NCBI GenBank assembly: GCA_016719885.1
Contig: JADJYF010000029.1
Coordinates: forward strand, 1-34,508
Direction: 5' to 3'
Source of the DNA: Pseudomonadota bacterium
GTDB lineage: Bacteria > Pseudomonadota > Gammaproteobacteria > Ga0077536
DNA length: 34,508 nt
This document shows positions 23,866-33,991 of this stretch, in pieces. The notes under the pieces were generated by a model. The model saw nothing but the letters and a program-made list of their open reading frames with translations, was not told where the DNA came from and searched no databases. How positions within the stretch are numbered: the first letter of the stretch is position 1; the number at the start of each line of letters is the position of its first letter. The position numbers were made by a program, and so were the translations under genes.

Positions 23866-25338
23866 CTATTTGGCGGGAACGTAGGTCTGGTGCGCCGGCA
23901 GCGCCGCGCTCTGCCAGCCGCCGCCGAGCGCGCGATGAATCTCTACCAATCGTTGCGCGACGTTGACGGCCGACAGCGCCTGCTGATCTTCGAGCTGCAG
24001 CAGGCTGCGTTCGGCGTCCAGCACCGTGAGGAAATCCTCGGCGCCTTCCTTGAAGCGCAGCTCGGCGAGCTCGGCGGCGTCGCGACTGGCGGCCACCGCC
24101 GCCACCAGTTGTGCCTGGCGTTCGCGTTCATTGCCATAGCCGCTCACCGCGCTGTCGACTTCCTCCAGCGCCTGGGTGACGGTGGTCTGGTAGCGCGCGA
24201 CATTGGCCGCCGCCGCGGCGTCGGCTTGCGCGATGCGCGCGTAGATGCCGGCGCGATCGAAAATATTCCAACGCAGCGCCGGCCCCAGCGTGAACAAGGG
24301 CGCACCGGCGGCGGCCAGCTTGCCGATCGGCGATGCGGACACACCGGCGCCGCCCACCAGCGTCACGGTCGGGAAGAGGTCGGCGGTGGCCACGCCGATG
24401 CGCGCCGAGGCCGCCGCCACCGCGCGCTCCGCGGCCTGGATGTCCGGTCGACGACGCAGCAGATCGGCGGGCTGACCGATGGCCACCAGCTCCGGCAGCG
24501 CCGGCAACGGGCGCCGCGCGCCGAGCCGCGCGTCCAACGCGCCGGGCGGCTGCGAGGTGAGCGTGGTCAAGCGATTGCGCGCCGCGCGCTCGGCGGCGCG
24601 CAGCACCGGGATGGTGGCCTGGCTGGTCAGCAGCTGGGTGCGCGCGCGCGCGACATCGAGCTCGGTGGCCGCGCCTTCCTTGTTCAACAACAGCACCAGG
24701 TCGAGCGTCTGCTGTTGCACGGCCACGTTGCGCTCCGCCACGCCGAGACGCATCTGCGTGCCGCGCACATCGATATAGGCACTCGCGACCGTCGACAACA
24801 GCGACAGCAGCACGTTGTTGCGCACCGCTTCGAGCGAGCCGAGTTCGGCGGCGGCGGCTTCCACCGAGCGCCGTACGCGGCCGAACAGATCGATCTCCCA
24901 CAACATGTCGATGCCGAGGGTCGCCAGCGAACGTACCGGCCCCCGATCGTGCGGATCGGCCTTGCGCTGCGCGGCCTGCGCGTCCAGGCGTTCGCGCACC
25001 ACGCCGTTGACGTCCACGCGCGGCATGCGCAGGTTCTCGGTCTCGCCGAGCTGCGCGCGCGCGGCCTCGACATTGGCGATGGCGACCTTGAGATCGTTGT
25101 TGGCCGCCAGCGCCGCCGCGATCAGGGCATCGAGGTCCGGATCGTGCAGTGATTGCCACCATTGTTCCGGCGGCTCGCTGGTGACGACCCGCGCCGAATT
25201 GCCGTCGTCGCCGGCCGCGCGAAAGGCCGGCATGGCGTCAGCGTCGGTGGCGGCGGGCGCCTGGTAATCAGGCCCGACCGCGGCACAGCCGCCGAGCAGC
25301 GCCAGGCACACCGCGACAGCGATTCGATTGCGCATCAT
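23866..25338 (-). CDS. RND efflux outer-membrane factor lipoprotein (NodT/OprM type)
   Basis: The protein has 490 residues. ATG 25338 overlaps the permease stop in an ATGA arrangement, implying translational coupling; an in-frame ATG at 25347 is also possible. The lipobox LALLGGC places Cys18 as the lipidated residue. The protein then has GPDYQAP and two TolC-like repeats: WWQSLHDPDLDALIAAALAA, IDLFGRVRRSVEAAAAELGS, LLRRRPDIQAAERAVAAASA and GPALRWNIFDRAGIYARIAQ. It should form the trimeric outer-membrane channel for the permease and adaptor encoded just upstream. No frameshift is evident. Confidence 0.95.
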   Translation of the reverse strand: MMRNRIAVAVCLALLGGCAAVGPDYQAPAATDADAMPAFRAAGDDGNSARVVTSEPPEQWWQSLHDPDLDALIAAALAANNDLKVAIANVEAARAQLGETENLRMPRVDVNGVVRERLDAQAAQRKADPHDRGPVRSLATLGIDMLWEIDLFGRVRRSVEAAAAELGSLEAVRNNVLLSLLSTVASAYIDVRGTQMRLGVAERNVAVQQQTLDLVLLLNKEGAATELDVARARTQLLTSQATIPVLRAAERAARNRLTTLTSQPPGALDARLGARRPLPALPELVAIGQPADLLRRRPDIQAAERAVAAASARIGVATADLFPTVTLVGGAGVSASPIGKLAAAGAPLFTLGPALRWNIFDRAGIYARIAQADAAAAANVARYQTTVTQALEEVDSAVSGYGNERERQAQLVAAVAASRDAAELAELRFKEGAEDFLTVLDAERSLLQLEDQQALSAVNVAQRLVEIHRALGGGWQSAALPAHQTYVPAK

Positions 25339-28300
25339 GTCGGCCATTCCCCGCCACGCTCCTGCACGCGACGCCGGCGACGACGCTCGCCGCGCACCAC
25401 GAAACCGCGACATACGATGTAGAACACCGGCGTGAACAACAGGCCGAAGAAGGTCACGCCCAACATGCCCGAAAACACCGCCGTGCCCAGCGACTGGCGC
25501 ATCTCGGCGCCGGCGCCGCTGGCGAGCACCAGCGGCACCACGCCCATGATGAAGGAGAACGAGGTCATGAGGATCGGCCGCAGGCGCGTGCGCGCGGCCT
25601 GCATCGCTGCTTCACGACGACCGAGACCGGCGGCTTCGGCCTGGCGCGCGAACTCGACGATGAGGATGGCGTTCTTGGCGGCCAGACCAATGAGCACGAT
25701 GAAACCGATCTGCACCAGGATGTCGTTCTGCATGCCGCGCAGGCTGACGCCGGTGATCGAGGCGAGCAGGCACATCGGCACGATGAGGATGACGGCGAGC
25801 GGCAGCATCCACGATTCGTACAGCGCCGCCAGCACCAGGAACACGAAGGCCACGCCGAGGCCGAAGGCCATCGCGGCGGTGTTGCCTGCCAGCTTTTCCT
25901 GCAGGGCGAGATCGGTCCATTCGAAGCCATAGCCTTCCGGCAGCACTTCCTCGGCGAGTTTCTCGATGGCCGCCAGTGCTTCGCCGGTCGAACGGCCCGG
26001 CGCCGCGATGCCCTGCACCTCGGCGGCGGTGTAGAGGTTGTAGCGCGCCACGCGGTAGGCGCCGGTCAGATCGCTGAAGGTGGTGAGCGAGCCGAGCGGC
26101 ACCATCGCGCCGCGATTGGAACGGGTCTTGAGTTTCAGCAGATCCGAGGGGTCGTCGCGGTAATTGCCTTCGGCCTGGGCGGTGACGCGATAGGTTCGGC
26201 CGAGGAAATTGAAGTCGTTGACGTAGGCCGAGCCCAGGTAGATCTCGAGGGTGTCGAGCACACGCTCGGCGGGCACATCGAGTTTCTCGGCGCGCGTCCT
26301 GTCGATGTTGGCGAAAATCTTCGGCGTCTTGGTGTTGAAGGTGGTGAAGACGTTCTTCACTTCCGGCAGCTGGTTGGCGCGCGCGATGAACTCGGTGGTG
26401 ACCTGCTCCAGGGCTTTCACACCGTGACCACCGCGGTCTTCCATGTAGAGCTTCCAACCGCCGCCGGTGCCGATGCCGCGCACGGGTGGTGGCGGCACGA
26501 CGAAGGCCATCGCCTCCTGGATCACACCGAGCTTCTGCTGCGCGACGCGCAGCGTTTCGGTGACCGGGCTGTGGCGCGCGGCGCGATCGGCGTAGGGCGC
26601 GAGCGGGCAGAAGGCCGCGCCGGCATCGGGCGCGTTGGTGCGTGTCGCGCCATCGAAACCGGCGAAGCCCGCGCAGTGGGCGATGTCCGGGATCTTGAGC
26701 AGGATGCCGGCGGCGCGCCGCACGACTTTGTCGGTGCGCATCACCGACGAGCCCGGCGGCAGGCGATAGACGGTGATGATGTAGCCCTGATCCTGCTGCG
26801 GGATGAATCCGGTGGGCGTACTGCTGAAGGTCTTCCAGGTCAGGAAGATGAGCCCGGCGTAGATGATCATCATGACCAGCGTCATGCGTACCAGGCGCTT
26901 GGTGATGGCCGCGTAGCCGCTGGCAAAGCCGGCGAAGCTGGCATTGAAGGCGCGCGCGAACAGCGTGAACGGCATCAGCAGCATGCTGACCACGGGATGA
27001 CGCTTGGCATGCGCGTCGTGAGGCTTCAACAGCAACGCGCCGAGTGCGGGCGACAAGGTCAGCGACACGATGGCCGAGATCACGGTGGCGCTGGCGATGG
27101 TCAGGGCGAACTGGCGATAGAACTGGCCCGAGATGCCGGAAATGAACGCGGTCGGCACGAACACCGCCGCCAGCACCAGCGCGATGGCGACCAACGCGCT
27201 GCCGACTTCGTCCATGGTCTTGTGCGCCGCTTCGCGCGGCGACAGGCCTTCGGCCAGGAAGCGTTCGATGTTCTCCACCACCACGATGGCGTCGTCCACC
27301 GCGATACCCACCGCCAGCACCAGGCCGAACAGGGTCAGGTTGTTGATGGAGAAACCAAACGCGCCCATCACCGCGAAGGTGCCGATCAGGGCAATCGGGA
27401 TCGCGACGATGGGAATGATGGCGGCGCGCCACGACTGCAGGAACACCATGATCACCAGCACCACCAGCGCCATCGCCTCGAAGATGGTGAGGTAGACCTC
27501 GTGCACCGAGTCGGCGATGAACTGGGTGGGATTGAAGGCGATGACGTAGGCCACGCCCGACGGCAGCTCCTTGCCGATCTCGGTCATGAGATTCTCGACC
27601 GCCCGCGCGGTCTCGATGGCGTTGGAGCCCGGCCGCTGGAAGATCGGCATCGGCAGTGCCGGCTTGCCATCGATGTAGCCGATGGTGGAGTAATCCTGCG
27701 CGCCGAGTTCGACGCGTGCGACGTCCTTCAGGCGCGTGATGCGGCCGCCGGCGCCGCGTTTGACGACGATGTCGCCGAACTGCTCGGTGGTGAGAAAACG
27801 GCCCTGGCTCTCGACCGCCAGCTCGAAGGCGCCGGTGCTCGGCACCGGCTGCGCATTGATGGTGCCCGATGCCACCTGCACGTTGTTGGCGCGCACCGCC
27901 TCGACGATTTCGGTGGCGGTGAGATCGCGCGCCGCCGCGCGCTCCGGGTCTATCCAGATGCGCATGCCGTAGGCACGCTCGGCGAAGATGTTGATTGAAC
28001 CGACGCCGTTCAGACGCACCAGCCGGTCGACGACATGGGTACGCGCGTAGTTCGACAGGTAGGCCGGGTCGCGCGAGCCGTCCGGCGAGAAGATGTGCAC
28101 CACCATCAACATGTCGGGCGAGTTCTTGGTGACGTTGATGCCGAGTCGGCGCACGTCTTCCGGCAGGCGCGGCACCGCGATCGCCACGCGGTTCTGCACC
28201 AGCACCTGGGCGATATCGAGATTGGTGCCGAGTTCGAACGTGACGTTGATGACCAGGCGGCCGTCGCCGGTGGCGGACGACTGCATGAACAGCATGTGGT

Positions 28301-28523
28301 CGACGCCGTTGATTTCCTGCTCGAGCGGCGTGGCCACGGTGTTGGCCACGGTCTCGGCGCTGGCGCCGGGATAGCTGGCGGTGACCTGGATGGTCGGCGG
28401 CACGATGTCCGGGTACTGCGCGATGGGCAGCGCCACGTAGGCGATGGCGCCGACCAGCACGATGATGATCGAGATGACGGCCGCGAAGATCGGCCGGTCG
28501 ACGAAGAAATGCGTGAAGCGCAT
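25335..28523 (-). CDS. RND multidrug efflux permease (HAE1, AcrB/MexF-like)
   Basis: The protein has 1062 residues, full length for HAE1 permeases, starting MRFTHFFVDRPIFAAVISII. Two sets of membrane segments are separated by large periplasmic loops. Proton-relay residues are Asp410-Asp411 (GIAVDDAIVVVENIERF) and Lys950 (AAKNAILIVEFARQ). It is a proton-driven exporter of hydrophobic drugs or solvents from the periplasm and inner membrane. It starts 3 bp after the adaptor stop and overlaps the outer-membrane factor start, so the three form one operon. The basic C-terminal tail (RRRRRVQERGGEWPT) is ordinary. No local regulator gene is adjacent. Confidence 0.96.
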   Translation of the reverse strand: MRFTHFFVDRPIFAAVISIIIVLVGAIAYVALPIAQYPDIVPPTIQVTASYPGASAETVANTVATPLEQEINGVDHMLFMQSSATGDGRLVINVTFELGTNLDIAQVLVQNRVAIAVPRLPEDVRRLGINVTKNSPDMLMVVHIFSPDGSRDPAYLSNYARTHVVDRLVRLNGVGSINIFAERAYGMRIWIDPERAAARDLTATEIVEAVRANNVQVASGTINAQPVPSTGAFELAVESQGRFLTTEQFGDIVVKRGAGGRITRLKDVARVELGAQDYSTIGYIDGKPALPMPIFQRPGSNAIETARAVENLMTEIGKELPSGVAYVIAFNPTQFIADSVHEVYLTIFEAMALVVLVIMVFLQSWRAAIIPIVAIPIALIGTFAVMGAFGFSINNLTLFGLVLAVGIAVDDAIVVVENIERFLAEGLSPREAAHKTMDEVGSALVAIALVLAAVFVPTAFISGISGQFYRQFALTIASATVISAIVSLTLSPALGALLLKPHDAHAKRHPVVSMLLMPFTLFARAFNASFAGFASGYAAITKRLVRMTLVMMIIYAGLIFLTWKTFSSTPTGFIPQQDQGYIITVYRLPPGSSVMRTDKVVRRAAGILLKIPDIAHCAGFAGFDGATRTNAPDAGAAFCPLAPYADRAARHSPVTETLRVAQQKLGVIQEAMAFVVPPPPVRGIGTGGGWKLYMEDRGGHGVKALEQVTTEFIARANQLPEVKNVFTTFNTKTPKIFANIDRTRAEKLDVPAERVLDTLEIYLGSAYVNDFNFLGRTYRVTAQAEGNYRDDPSDLLKLKTRSNRGAMVPLGSLTTFSDLTGAYRVARYNLYTAAEVQGIAAPGRSTGEALAAIEKLAEEVLPEGYGFEWTDLALQEKLAGNTAAMAFGLGVAFVFLVLAALYESWMLPLAVILIVPMCLLASITGVSLRGMQNDILVQIGFIVLIGLAAKNAILIVEFARQAEAAGLGRREAAMQAARTRLRPILMTSFSFIMGVVPLVLASGAGAEMRQSLGTAVFSGMLGVTFFGLLFTPVFYIVCRGFVVRGERRRRRRVQERGGEWPT

Positions 28524-28526
28524 GGT

Positions 28527-29730
28527 TTACTTGGCGGCGGCGTCTTTGATGGTGCCGTCCTCGGCGATGGTGGCCACGGTCGGCGTCACCGGTTTGCCGG
28601 GATGCGCGCGGATGATGCCGTTGACGACGATGGTCTCTTCGCTCTTCAGGCCCTCGCGCACCACGCGCAGTCCGTCGATCAGCGGCCCGAGCGTCACCAC
28701 CCGCGCCTCGATGACGTTGTCCTTGCCGAGCACCATCACCAGCTTGCGCGCCTGGTCGGCCACCACCGCGATGTCCGGCACCATCACCGCTTCGTGCTCG
28801 CCGGCGCCGTACAGGCGCGCGCGCGAACATGCCGGGCAGCAGCACGTGGTCCGGGTTGGGGAACGTGGCATGGCCGCGGATCGAATCGGAGTTCGGATCG
28901 ATTTCGTTGTCGACGAAGGTCATGTTGCCCTTGTGCACCCACTCCGTTTCATCGATGAGCTGGGCTTCTATGCGATTCGGCACGTCGCGCGAGGAGCGGC
29001 GCGTGCCGGCGCTGTCGAGACGCGTGTAGCGCAGGAACTCGGCTTCCGAGGCTTCGATTTCGAATTCGATGGGGTCGAGCGAGACGATGGTGGTGAGCAG
29101 GGTCGAATCGGCGCTGCCACCCGAGATGAGGTTGCCGACGTCGACGCGGATGTCCGACAGGCGACCGGCCATCGGCGCGCGCACCTCGGTGAAATCGAGA
29201 TTCAGCTCGGCATTGCGCAAGGCGGCCTTCGCGGCATCGACCTCGGCCTGCGCGGCATCGCGCTTGGCGCGCCGTTCTTCGGCGGTCTCGGTACTCATGG
29301 CGCGCGACGATTGCAGACGCTGACCGCGTTCGAACTCGAGCTGCGCGACCTTGAGCTGCGTGCCGGCCTGGTCGACACCGGCCTTGGCGCGCGCCACCTC
29401 GGTCTTGAACGGGCGCTGGTCGATGACGAACAACAGCTCGCCGGCCTCGACCATCTGGCCTTCCTTGAAATGCACCGATTCGAGATAGCCCGACACGCGC
29501 GCGCGCACGTCGACGCGCTCCTTGGCGATGAAGCGGCCGGTGTAATCGTCCCATTCGGTGATGCGTTTGAAGACCGGCTTGGCGACCGTCACCGCCGGCG
29601 GTGGCGGCGCGGCGGCGGGCGCCGGGTCGGCGGCACGCGCGCCATGTGCGCCCAGCCCCAGGAACATCATCCACACCACGGCGAGCGCGCCTCCTGCGGC
29701 GCCGAAACGTAGCTTCGCCTTCACGGTCAT
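28527..29730 (-). CDS. RND efflux periplasmic adaptor, MexE/AcrA-like (one frameshift)
   Basis: ATG 29730 starts an N-terminal membrane/signal segment (AVVWMMFLGLGAHGARA). This is followed by VTVAKPVFKRITEWDDYTGR, the lipoyl half-motif ARVSGYLESVHFKEGQMV, a helical hairpin (~95-165), APMAGRLSDIRVDVGNLIS and the barrel domain up to DHVLLPGMFAR. The frame breaks in a CG dinucleotide run near 28820 and resumes with LYGAGEHEAVMVPDIAV, ending at 28527. Adding one lost CG pair gives 401 residues, normal for the family, so a repeat-length sequencing error is likely. It links the permease to the outer-membrane channel and is first in the operon. Confidence 0.9.
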
Positions 29731-29899
29731 ACGCGACCCGTCCTCACCACGCACAATTGCTGCCCTGCAGTATCGCAGAAAGCCCGCATGCCGACGATAC
29801 CGATTCGGGGAAGCGCGCGCCGGTCAAGGCATGTTCGCGGCCCTGATCGAGCGGCCTGTGCCAATTGTGGACAAACGTGCCGGGCGCTACTCGCGTCGC

Positions 29900-30913
29900 T
29901 CATTCGGCCGCCAGGCGCGCGCGGTCGTGGGGCTGTTGCAAACCGTGCTTCGAAAAAGGCCGGCCCGCGCGGAATGATGCCGTTGGGATTGACGTGGGTG
30001 ATGGAGTAATAGCCACGCACGAAGTGCGGGACGTTGACGGTGTCGGCCACGCCCGGCCACTGGTAGAGCTCGCGCAGGTAGTTCGACAGTGCCGGGTAGC
30101 TGGCAATGCTGCGCTGATTGCATTTGAACAGCGCGTGGTAGACCAGATCGAAACGCAACAGGCTGGCGAGCAGGCGCCAGTCGGCTTCGGTCACGCGCGT
30201 GCCGACGAGGTAGCGCTGCGTGGCTCCAGGCGCGCATCCAGCCAGTCGAGGGTGGCGAAGAGCTTGTCGAAGGCCTCGTCGTAGGCAGCCTGGCTGCGCG
30301 CGAGGCCCACACGGTAAACGCCATTGTTGACGCCGTCGTAGACGCGCTGGTTGACGGCGTCGATGTCGGCGCGCAGCGCCTCGGGGTAATAGTCCTCACG
30401 GGCATCGGTGTAGGCATCGAAGGCGCTGTTGAACATGCGCATGATGTCCGGCGACTCGTTGTTGACGATGACGCCGGTGTGCTTGTCCCACAGCACCGGC
30501 ACCGACACCGTGCCGCTGTAGTCGCGACGCGTGGCGGTATAGGCCTGGTGCAGGTGGGTAAAGCCATTGACCGCATCCGGCGCGCAGCCGCCGGGATAAT
30601 CACCGAAGGTCCAGCCCTCGCGGCGATCGTTGGGAATCGCGATGGTCATGGAAACAACGTTTTCCAAACGCTTCAGGCGCCGCATCAGGATGGTGCGCCA
30701 CGCCCATGGGCAGTGGTAGGCGACGTAAAGGTGATAACGGCCGGTCTCGGCCTTGAAGCCACTCGCGCCATCGGCGCTGACCACATGGCGGAATGCGGCC
30801 GGCTCGCGCACGAAGCGACCATCCTCGATAGGGATCATGGTCGCCTCGGCGTCCCACTTGCCGTTGATCAACAGGCCCTGGCGCATGCCTCGCATCGGGG
30901 TGATGGGAGGCAT
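29900..30913 (-). CDS. yqjG: Glutathionyl-hydroquinone reductase, YqjG family (two frameshifts)
   Basis: It is about 337 residues once repaired. The catalytic Cys68 lies in YHCPWAWRTIL, the CPWA motif that marks this Xi-class glutathione transferase family, which reduces glutathionyl-hydroquinones. Supporting stretches are FGDYPGGCAPDAVNGFTHLH, VPVLWDKHTGVIVNNES, QRYLVGTRVTEADWRL and GYYSITHVNPNGIIPRGPAF. The frame breaks near 30220 (one base missing) and in a run of T (minus strand GGCCTTTTTCG) near 29955 (one base extra). The shifts cancel and give a normal end SKHGLQQPHDRARLAAE. Start ATG 30913 lacks a ribosome site; ATG 30886 (MRQGLLINGKW) is also possible. Confidence 0.87.
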
Positions 30914-30934
30914 TGTAGAGGAGGCTCGGTCTTT

Positions 30935-31004
30935 GTGGGTCGGACTTCAGTCCGACATTGAAATCGGGTGCGGGTGGCGCATGTCAGACTGAAGTCTGAC
31001 CCAC
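30935..31004. repeat. Inverted pair of REP-like palindromes
   Basis: Two 24-nt arms (30935-30958 and 30981-31004) are inverted relative to each other, with 22 of 24 positions matching. Each arm is GTGGGTC plus a self-complementary core (GTCGGACT-TC-AGTCCGAC and GTCAGACT-GA-AGTCTGAC). The arrangement is that of a REP doublet (REPIN). It lies between the hydroquinone-reductase start and the HDOD gene end. I found no second copy in the window and no REP-associated transposase. Confidence 0.75.
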
Positions 31005-31006
31005 GA

Positions 31007-31896
31007 TTACGCAACGATCAGGTAAATCGCCTCGATGAACTGCGGGTCGACTTCGTCCATCAGCTCTTCGCCGCTGCAATCGATAGCGAGGCCGTGGTTG
31101 GCGAGCGGCGACACGTCGGCCTGCTGTTCGCGCGGAATGCGCTCGGAATAACTGCCGGTACCGGAGCAGTTCGCGACCGCGTCGGCGACCTTTGAGGATG
31201 GCCGCCTCGGCGCCGGCGCGGCGGGCGCGCTGCGGCTCATGGTGCCAGTAGACGGTGTCGACCAGCGTGTCGGGCAGGTTCCAGCTATCGAGCATCATGC
31301 CGGTCAGCATGGCGTGATCGAAACCGGAGATCGCGCTGTTCCAGGACGTGCAGCTTGTCCTCGTCGCCGGCCGCTTCGATGATCACGGACTGCGCTATCT
31401 CGGGAAAGCGCTTGTTGATGAGCAAGGTGCCGATGTCGTGCAGCATGCCGGCCACGAACAGGCGCTCGGGATGCAGCACGCGCGCGCGGCGCGCGATGGC
31501 CTGCGCCACGAGGCCGGTATACACGCCGTGGCGCCAGAAGGAATTCATGTTGGTGACCGAGCTCGACAGGCGCGAGAAGGTCTGCACCGCGCATACCGAG
31601 GTCACGATTTTCTGGATTTCGCCCATGCCCAGCAGCATCACGGCACGGGTGATGGTGTCCACCCGTCCGGGCAAGCCGTAGAACGCGCTGTTGGCGAGTT
31701 TCAGGATGCGCGCAGTGAGATTCGGGTCGCGGATCACCACCAGCGCCAGTTGCTCCAGCGAGGTGCTGTCGTCAGCCACCAGTTCGTTGATCTTCAAACA
31801 CACGTCCGGCGGCGGGACCAAGGCCGATATGTCTTCGATCAGACTGCGCGCGATGCGTTCGCCGGGCGTGGTGATGTCCATATGGACGGCAGGCAT
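31007..31896 (-). CDS. HDOD-domain signalling protein (two frameshifts)
   Basis: It is about 295 residues once repaired. HDOD features are LVPPPDVCLKINELVADDST, SLEQLALVVIRDPNLTARIL, KLANSAFYGLPGRVDTITRA, LLGMGEIQKIVTSVCAVQTF and LFVAGMLHDIGTLL. The C-terminal part (GFDHAMLTGMMLDSWNLPDT, then VYWHHEPQRA) follows a one-base insertion near 31325. A second insertion at an AAA run near 31197 leads into VADAVANCSGTGSYSERIPR and the stop at 31007. HDOD proteins bind or regulate signalling partners and lack phosphodiesterase activity as a rule. ATG 31896 is a choice among several; the frame reads on into the upstream monooxygenase gene only because that gene's stop is displaced. Confidence 0.8.
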
Positions 31897-32014
31897 GCTC
31901 AAGATGGCTGTCCTTGTTGTTATTCCCCGATGCGAATCTGTGTCGGCCGCCGGCCGGCGCAAGCTTGAGCCGCGCCACGGGCGAAAGCCTCCAGCGGCGG
32001 TGAAAGCGCCGCGC

Positions 32015-33347
32015 TCAGCCGCGTGGCGCGGGAAGAACCGGTTGGCGGGACGCGGCAGGCCGAGGTGTTCGCGCAACGTGTGGCCGCTAGGCGCGGCGGA
32101 AAATGCCGCGGCGCTGGGTTCCGGCACCACCGCCGCCACGAAATCGTCGAGTCCGGCCGGCAGGAACGGGAACATCACGTTGAAGCCATCGCAGGCACGC
32201 GTTTCCAGCCATTCCTGCATCTGGTCGGCGACCATGGCCGGCGTGCCGATCATTTCCAGGATGCCGGGCGCCGCCCACCCACTGCGCGAGCTGGCGCACC
32301 GTCATGGGCTTGTCGCGCGCCATCGCCACCAGCTTGTCGCGACTGCCGCGGCTGGCATTGCTTTCGGGCAGCTCGGGCAAGGGGCCGTCGAGCGCGAAAC
32401 CGCTGACATCGCAGCCCAGCATCACCGACAACGACGAGATACCCGAATCGGGATGCACCAACGTCGTCGAGCCGCGCCTTGCGATCCTCGGCCCTCGGCC
32501 TGGCTGCCGCCCAGCACCACGAACGCGCCCGGCGTGATCTTGAGATGCTCGGGATCGCGCCCGACACCGCCATGCGGCTTTTGACGTCGGCAAAGGCCTG
32601 CGCCGCCGCCCGGTCGACGTCGGCCGAGAACACCATCTCGGCGGTCTCGGCCGCCAGCTGCCGCCCGGCTTCCGAGCTGCCGGCCTGCACGATCGGCGGC
32701 CAGCCCTGCACCGGACGCGCGACATTCAGCGGGCCACGCACCGCGAACTCGTCGCCCTTGTGGTCGAGCACGTGCATCGCGCCGGGTCGAAATACACGCC
32801 CGCATCGACATCGCGGATGAAAGCATCGTCCGCCCAGCTGTCCCACAGGCCGGTCACCACCTCGCAGAACTCACGCGCGCGCGCCCAGCGCTCGGCATGC
32901 TCGAGATGCTGTTCACGCCCGAAGTTCATGGCCTCGTGGGGATTGGCCGAGGTCACCACGTTCCAGCCCGCGCGTCCGCCGCTGATGTGATCGAGCGAGG
33001 CGAACTTCCGTGCGATGTGGTAGGGCTCGTTATAGGACGTCGACGCGGTGGCGATGAGGCCGATGCGCGAAGTCACCGTCGCCAGCGCCGGCAGCAGCGT
33101 CAAGGGGTCGAAGGACGTGACGGTCGCGCTGCGTTTCCGGGGCCGCCATCGGCATGTTCAACACCGCCAGGTGGTCGGCCATGAAGAAGGCATCGAAGCA
33201 GCCTTGTTCCAAGGTCTGGATGAAGCGCACGTAGTGCTGGAAATTGAAATTCGCGTCCGGGTAGCTGCCGGGGTAGCGCCACGCGCTGGTGTGGATGCTG
33301 ACCGGGCGCATGAAGGCGCCGAGATGGAGTTGGCGTTGACGGTGCAC
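32015..33347 (-). CDS. FMN-dependent monooxygenase, NtaA/SnaA/DszA (LLM) family, heavily frameshifted
   Basis: Pieces in order along the minus strand: QLHLGAFMRPVSIHTSAWRY and CFDAFFMADHLAVLNMPMAA; TVTSFDPLTLLPALATVTSR and SLDHISGGRAGWNVVTS; RPVQGWPPIVQAGSSEAGRQ; DPEHLKITPGAFVVLGGSQA; DKLVAMARDKPMTVRQLAQW; EMIGTPAMVADQMQEWLETR and LREHLGLPRPANRFF. Every conserved block of the family is present and in order, but at least five frame changes separate them. The best start is GTG 33347, which restores the family's RQLHLGAFM opening. The end is probably the TGA at 32015-32017, also displaced. The family uses reduced FMN from a separate reductase to oxygenate sulfur or nitrogen compounds. The substrate is unknown. 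Either the sequence is poor here or the gene is dead; the even spacing of conserved blocks favours the former. Confidence 0.75.
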
Positions 33348-33370
33348 GTGCGGCGCTCGTGTTGCTGTGG

Positions 33371-33982
33371 ATGGTGGGCGGTCGCGGCCCGCCGCTGCCG
33401 AAGGCCAGCGGGCCGGCTCCCGCGGACTGCGCCTCGGCCTCACGGCAGCGCCTGTGCGCGGCGCTGGCGGCGGGCCTCGCCCGGCCCGTGCTCGGCGAGG
33501 CGGCCGACGCCGACCCGAGCAAACAGCCGGCGCAGCCCGGCGATGTGCTGGCCTTTGCCTCGTGGGACGACGATCCGCGCCGTGACCGCCGCCGACGTGG
33601 CGCTCGACGCCGCGCCGCCGTCGGTCTATCCGCAGGATCCGGCCAGCGGCGTGACGCGCGAGAATTCGCGTCTCAACCAGTTCCTGCTGCTGCGCCTCGC
33701 ACCGGACAGCCTCGACGAGGCAACGCGTGCACGGGCCGTCGACAGCATCGTCGCCTGTTCGGCAATTTGCACCCACGCCGCCTGCGCGGTCAGCGAATGG
33801 GCGGCGGACAAGCGCCACCTGGTGTGCCCTTGTCATTCCTCGGAATACGACATGCCAAGGGCGCCGCGCGCGTCGCCGGCCCGACCGCGCGACCTTTGCC
33901 GGCCCTGCCCATCAAGCAGGTTGGCGACAAGCTCGTCATCGCCGGCCCCTTCAGTGGCGCGCTCGGCGCGCCAGGTCTTTGA
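33371..33982 (+). CDS. Exported Rieske [2Fe-2S] protein (two frameshifts)
   Basis: The cluster motif CTHAAC ... CPCHSSEYD has two Cys and two His ligands plus the disulfide Cys pair of high-potential Rieske proteins. The N-terminus SRQRLCAALAAGLARPVLGE resembles a Tat-type leader, but RR is absent (RQR). Indels near 33578 (one base extra) and 33852 (one base missing) cancel. Between them the frame reads AVTAADVALDAAPPSVYPQD and RENSRLNQFLLLRL; after the second comes HAKGAARVAGPTARPLPALP and KQVGDKLVIAGPF. The start is uncertain (ATG 33371 or GTG 33359). It ends 9 bp before the PQQ dehydrogenase start, so the two are one operon. It may take electrons from that enzyme. Confidence 0.78.
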   Translation: MVGGRGPPLPKASGPAPADCASASRQRLCAALAAGLARPVLGEAADADPSKQPAQPGDVLAFASWDDDPRRDRRRRGARRRAAVGLSAGSGQRRDAREFASQPVPAAAPRTGQPRRGNACTGRRQHRRLFGNLHPRRLRGQRMGGGQAPPGVPLSFLGIRHAKGAARVAGPTARPLPALPIKQVGDKLVIAGPFSGALGAPGL

Positions 33983-33991
33983 GGTGACGTG

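Noticed and set aside
26424..27998. Plus-strand frame of 524 codons
   Set aside because: It is antisense to the RND permease and is a His/Asp/Arg-rich shadow.
25612..29754. Single 1380-codon minus-strand frame
   Set aside because: Its first part is the real adaptor. After the frame break near 28820 it runs in the wrong frame through the permease gene and yields Arg-rich nonsense.
31285..32253. Apparent fusion of the monooxygenase C-terminus to the HDOD protein
   Set aside because: The frame is continuous only because the monooxygenase stop (32015) is shifted out of frame. The linker resembles no protein, and both families normally end or start at this point.
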